A DNA stretch of 64,000 nt from Planctomycetota bacterium (GTDB lineage: Bacteria; Planctomycetota; Brocadiia; SM23-32; JAKLEA01): the NCBI GenBank assembly GCA_022711755.1, contig JAKLEA010000006.1:186001-250000 (forward strand), written 5' to 3'. Below, in pieces: positions 61,416 to 64,000 of this stretch. The notes under the pieces were generated by a model. It was not told the DNA's origin. It ran no database searches and saw only the letters and a program-made list of their open reading frames with translations. Made by a program: the position numbers and the translations under genes. Each line of letters begins with the position of its first letter. The stretch's first letter is position 1.

Positions 61416-62327
61416 TCACGCGAGTTCGGACCAATCCCCCGTTCCCCGCTCTCTCAAAAATGCCAGCGCCTTCCCAAACGACGGTATCCCCGTCCGCCCG
61501 CCCACCTGTTCGCACTTGATCGCCGCGACTGCGGACGCGAATTCGCAGCATCGCGGCGCGTCCCATCCGCGCGCGCGAGCGAAGGCGTAGGCCCCGTGGA
61601 AGACGTCCCCCGCGCCGAGCGTGTCAACAATCCGGACCTTGAAGGCCGGACCTTTGTGAAACCCGGTATCGTCAAGCGCGATCCAGCCGTCCGCGCCGAG
61701 CGTGATCACGGCCGTCCTCGGCCCGCAATCGCGGATCGCCCTCAACGCCGCGGCAAGGTCGCCCCGGAATTCCGGACGGCGCGCGTATTCCCCCGGCGCG
61801 ATGAGAACGTCCACCCCCTTCAGCCAGTCGAGGTTTGACGGCGCGGGTTGCGTATCCGCCACGACCGGCGCGCCGCAGGATTTTGCGACCGCGATTGCCG
61901 CGCGCGTGAGGTCGGGGAAGCAGTGGTCCACGAGCAGGACGTCGCTGCCCGCGATTGCCGAAAGGTCCCCGCCCGGCCACGCCCTGCCGCCCGCGCCGCG
62001 ATGGAAGATAGTGCGCTCGCCGGAGTCGCTGTCAACGTGAACTATGCTGAAAGGGCTTTCCCAGCCGGGAATCCGCGCGACGCCCGACGCGGCGACGCCC
62101 TCGTCCTCAAGCTCGGTCAGGATGCGGAGCGCGTGGTCGTCCTCACCGAGCAGGCTGAAAAGCTGCGTCCGCGCCCCCAGCCGGGCGCACGCGACCAGCG
62201 CGGTCGCCACCAGCCCGCCGCCCTGAACGCAATACTGGCGGATGGGCGCGCTCCCGCCCCATTCGGGCCGCGGCGTCATCATGATGTAATCAAGGCAGCA
62301 GACACCCGCCCCGGAAATCATTGGCAT
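61416..62327 (-). CDS. PfkB-family carbohydrate kinase
   Basis: A 303-residue ribokinase-type kinase. GGLVATALVACARLGA (N-terminal glycine motif), AAVIT-type ADGWIALDDTGFHKG and the C-terminal signature VDTLGAGDVFHGAYAFA with catalytic Asp are present. It phosphorylates a sugar or nucleoside with ATP; 2-keto-3-deoxygluconate, fructose and ribose kinases all look like this. The sugar-utilisation genes at 38-50 kb make a sugar-acid substrate plausible but unproven. Confidence 0.88.
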   Translation of the reverse strand: MPMISGAGVCCLDYIMMTPRPEWGGSAPIRQYCVQGGGLVATALVACARLGARTQLFSLLGEDDHALRILTELEDEGVAASGVARIPGWESPFSIVHVDSDSGERTIFHRGAGGRAWPGGDLSAIAGSDVLLVDHCFPDLTRAAIAVAKSCGAPVVADTQPAPSNLDWLKGVDVLIAPGEYARRPEFRGDLAAALRAIRDCGPRTAVITLGADGWIALDDTGFHKGPAFKVRIVDTLGAGDVFHGAYAFARARGWDAPRCCEFASAVAAIKCEQVGGRTGIPSFGKALAFLRERGTGDWSELA

Positions 62328-62490
62328 GCAGTTGAGCCTCCATCAGCGGGATGAGTCTCCTCTCCCGCAGAACCATACTATACAAAGCGTCGTAATAATT
62401 GCCACAACACGCCCGGGCATCACCCATCCATTGCAGGCGGTTCCCCCTCTTTCCCGGAGGGAAGGGGCGCGGCTGCGCGTGCCGTCCGCC

Positions 62491-63975
62491 TCAAACCTCC
62501 TCCGGGATCACGAACGGCTCCCTGTAGTCGTCCTTCAAGAGGGCATTCGCTCTTTCGTCAAGGGCTCCGTTGCCGACGAAACGCTCCATCTTCGGATCGA
62601 ATTTCAGGCGCGGCCCCAGTACGGCCCTGTCTGTCCTGAGATCAACGCCGTTCCTGCCCAGATGTTCCCGGAAACGCTCAAAGGTCTCAAGCGCCCCTGA
62701 ATCATACTTCAGGGACTCCTCTATCTCGTCCGGAGTCGCCATCCTGCCGATCCGGTGGCTGATGTTCGCCTGGTGGCACAGCCCGGCGGCGACGTGCCCC
62801 GTTACCGGCGGAGCATTGGCGACTGACTGTTTCCCGGCTCGCACGGCCTCGATGAAGTTCTCGCGGTGTCCGGAACCACCGCTCTCGCCGAAGCTTCTGA
62901 TTCGCGTCGCCTTTCTGCCAAGGGCGGTTCCCTTCTCCTCGTATTCGTACGCGCTCCCGCCCATTATGTATCCGCCCTCGCAGTGGATAATGTTGTTGAC
63001 GCGGCAGTTCAGGAACTGCGGCAGAGCCTCCCCCCCCTGCTCAAGCGGAAGTCCGCGCACCTCGGAGATCACGGGGACAGGCTTGTAGTCAAATATGCAT
63101 ATCTGCGTATTCGGCGTCTCGCCGTCGTCGTCGTAGCCGAATCTGCCGCCGACGCTGACGCACGCGGGGGCCAGCTCGCTTGCGCCAATGGACCACGCCG
63201 CGATATCCGCCTGGTGCACTCCGTTGTTGCCCAGGTCGCCGTTGCCCGTCAGCCATGCCCAGTGCCAGTCGTAGTGCAGATTCCTTCGCATGAGCGGCTT
63301 CATCTCGCGCGGGCCGGACCACAGGTTGTAGTCAACGCTCTTCGGGATTTCCTGCGGCCCGCTCACCTTGCCGATGCTGTCCCGGCGCACGTAGCACAGG
63401 CCCCGGGAATACAGCATCTTCCCCAGATGCCCCTCGCGGATCCACTCAAACGCCGCGGGCCAGCACGGGTCGGACCTTCGCTGCATTCCGCACTGTACGA
63501 CTCGATTATATTTCCGCGCCGCCTCGATTATCCGGCGGCCTTCCCATATGCAATGGGTCACGGGCTTCTCGACGTAGATATGCTTGCCGGCCTGACACGC
63601 CCATACGACCAGTAGCGCGTGCCAGTGGTTCGGCGTCGCCGCCACAATCGCATCAATCCCGGCGTCCTCAATCACGCGGCGCACGTCCGCCTCGCCCTCA
63701 ACGGAAGGATCCTTGCCGCGCGCCTCGGCCAGCCGGGTCCCAAGAACGGCTGAATCTGCGTCGCATATCTTTACCAGTCTCGCCCCCTTCATGCCGAGAT
63801 AAGTCTGCATGTGGGACGCCCCCTGGCTCCGGCAACCTGCCACGGCCACGCGGATATCCTCGTTGGAGCCGATTATCCGGGCGTATGACCTGGCCGTGAA
63901 ACTATGCGCGAAGCCCGCGCCGAGAGCCGCCGCCGCGCCCTTGATGAACCGTCTCCTCGTGGTCCCTTTCGTCAT
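62491..63975 (-). CDS. Tat-exported Gfo/Idh/MocA oxidoreductase
   Basis: A 494-residue protein with a twin-arginine leader (TTRRRFIKGAAAALGAGFAH), a Rossmann domain (RVAVAGCRSQGASHMQTYLG), AIVAATPNHWHALLVVWACQ, the signature YVEKPVTHCIWEG (catalytic Lys) and GNGDLGNNGVHQADIAAWSI with the conserved His. Such exported, cofactor-bound family members are characteristic of Planctomycetota, Bacteroidota and relatives. It probably acts on sugars in the periplasm. ATG follows GGAGGGAGA. Confidence 0.92.
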   Translation of the reverse strand: MTKGTTRRRFIKGAAAALGAGFAHSFTARSYARIIGSNEDIRVAVAGCRSQGASHMQTYLGMKGARLVKICDADSAVLGTRLAEARGKDPSVEGEADVRRVIEDAGIDAIVAATPNHWHALLVVWACQAGKHIYVEKPVTHCIWEGRRIIEAARKYNRVVQCGMQRRSDPCWPAAFEWIREGHLGKMLYSRGLCYVRRDSIGKVSGPQEIPKSVDYNLWSGPREMKPLMRRNLHYDWHWAWLTGNGDLGNNGVHQADIAAWSIGASELAPACVSVGGRFGYDDDGETPNTQICIFDYKPVPVISEVRGLPLEQGGEALPQFLNCRVNNIIHCEGGYIMGGSAYEYEEKGTALGRKATRIRSFGESGGSGHRENFIEAVRAGKQSVANAPPVTGHVAAGLCHQANISHRIGRMATPDEIEESLKYDSGALETFERFREHLGRNGVDLRTDRAVLGPRLKFDPKMERFVGNGALDERANALLKDDYREPFVIPEEV

Positions 63976-64000
63976 TCCGGGTCTCCCTCCGCGCCGGTTA

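Noticed and set aside
1..64000. tRNA or rRNA genes
   Set aside because: No cloverleaf with a GGTTCGA-type T arm and no rRNA signature was noticed on either strand by eye; a tRNAscan run would be decisive.

Overview
This is a high-GC bacterial chromosome segment with dense genes on both strands. Short intergenic gaps are repeatedly invaded by small hairpin repeats. The gene mix points to a PVC-superphylum or neighbouring candidate-phylum bacterium (Planctomycetota, Lentisphaerota, Hydrogenedentota or Sumerlaeota-like). It includes a Tat/lipoprotein sulfatase, two Gfo/Idh/MocA oxidoreductases (one with a Tat leader), a URO-D-family protein, amidohydrolase-2 proteins, a huge heparinase-like protein, DUF1257/DUF2997, DUF4416 and a four-subunit 2-oxoacid:ferredoxin oxidoreductase. 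No rRNA, tRNA or CRISPR array was seen, so the phylum is an inference.

Layout. 1-6.4 kb: the end of an amidohydrolase gene, an AAC(3)-like protein, an MFS transporter, a sulfatase and a DUF1257-DUF2997 pair. 6.4-15.8 kb: a CoA-transferase; acetolactate synthase (ilvB) behind a Val-rich leader peptide and terminator; then a TetR-controlled RND efflux operon. 15.9-16.7 kb: a frameshifted REP-associated (RAYT) transposase between mirror-image hairpins. 16.8-23.5 kb: a PcrA/UvrD helicase with an RGG linker, an M48 peptidase, an aminotransferase-like protein lacking the PLP lysine and a radical SAM protein. 23.7-29.7 kb: a MITE-like element, ketopantoate reductase, a HEAT protein, a Gfo/Idh oxidoreductase, a YqjD/YqjE/YqjK-like trio and membrane proteins. 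29.7-34.5 kb: a BglII-type restriction-modification pair and leuS, the latter behind a Leu-rich leader peptide and terminator. 34.6-37.6 kb: the korDABC operon.

37.9-50.2 kb looks like a polysaccharide or sugar-acid utilisation region: a heparinase II/III-like protein, an amidohydrolase, an FG-GAP protein, and a sugar ABC importer with a solute-binding protein and two permeases (one greatly enlarged) but no local ATPase. 50.3-56.2 kb: a GT-C glycosyltransferase, a PH-like membrane protein, a URO-D protein, a lipoprotein with a predicted beta-propeller and a PIN/antitoxin pair. 56.5-64 kb: proS, DUF4416, ogt (with hairpin repeats inserted in frame), coaD, a small membrane protein behind a possible structured RNA, an exported protein, a PfkB sugar kinase and a Tat-exported Gfo/Idh oxidoreductase.

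The strongest unusual signals are two ribosome-mediated attenuators for branched-chain amino acid functions, one on ilvB and one on leuS. Each has a sigma70-type promoter, a Shine-Dalgarno site, a short ORF rich in the cognate amino acid, competing RNA segments and a U-tract terminator. Leader-peptide control of a leucyl-tRNA synthetase is the item most worth following up. All identifications come from reading motifs by eye; no database search was run.
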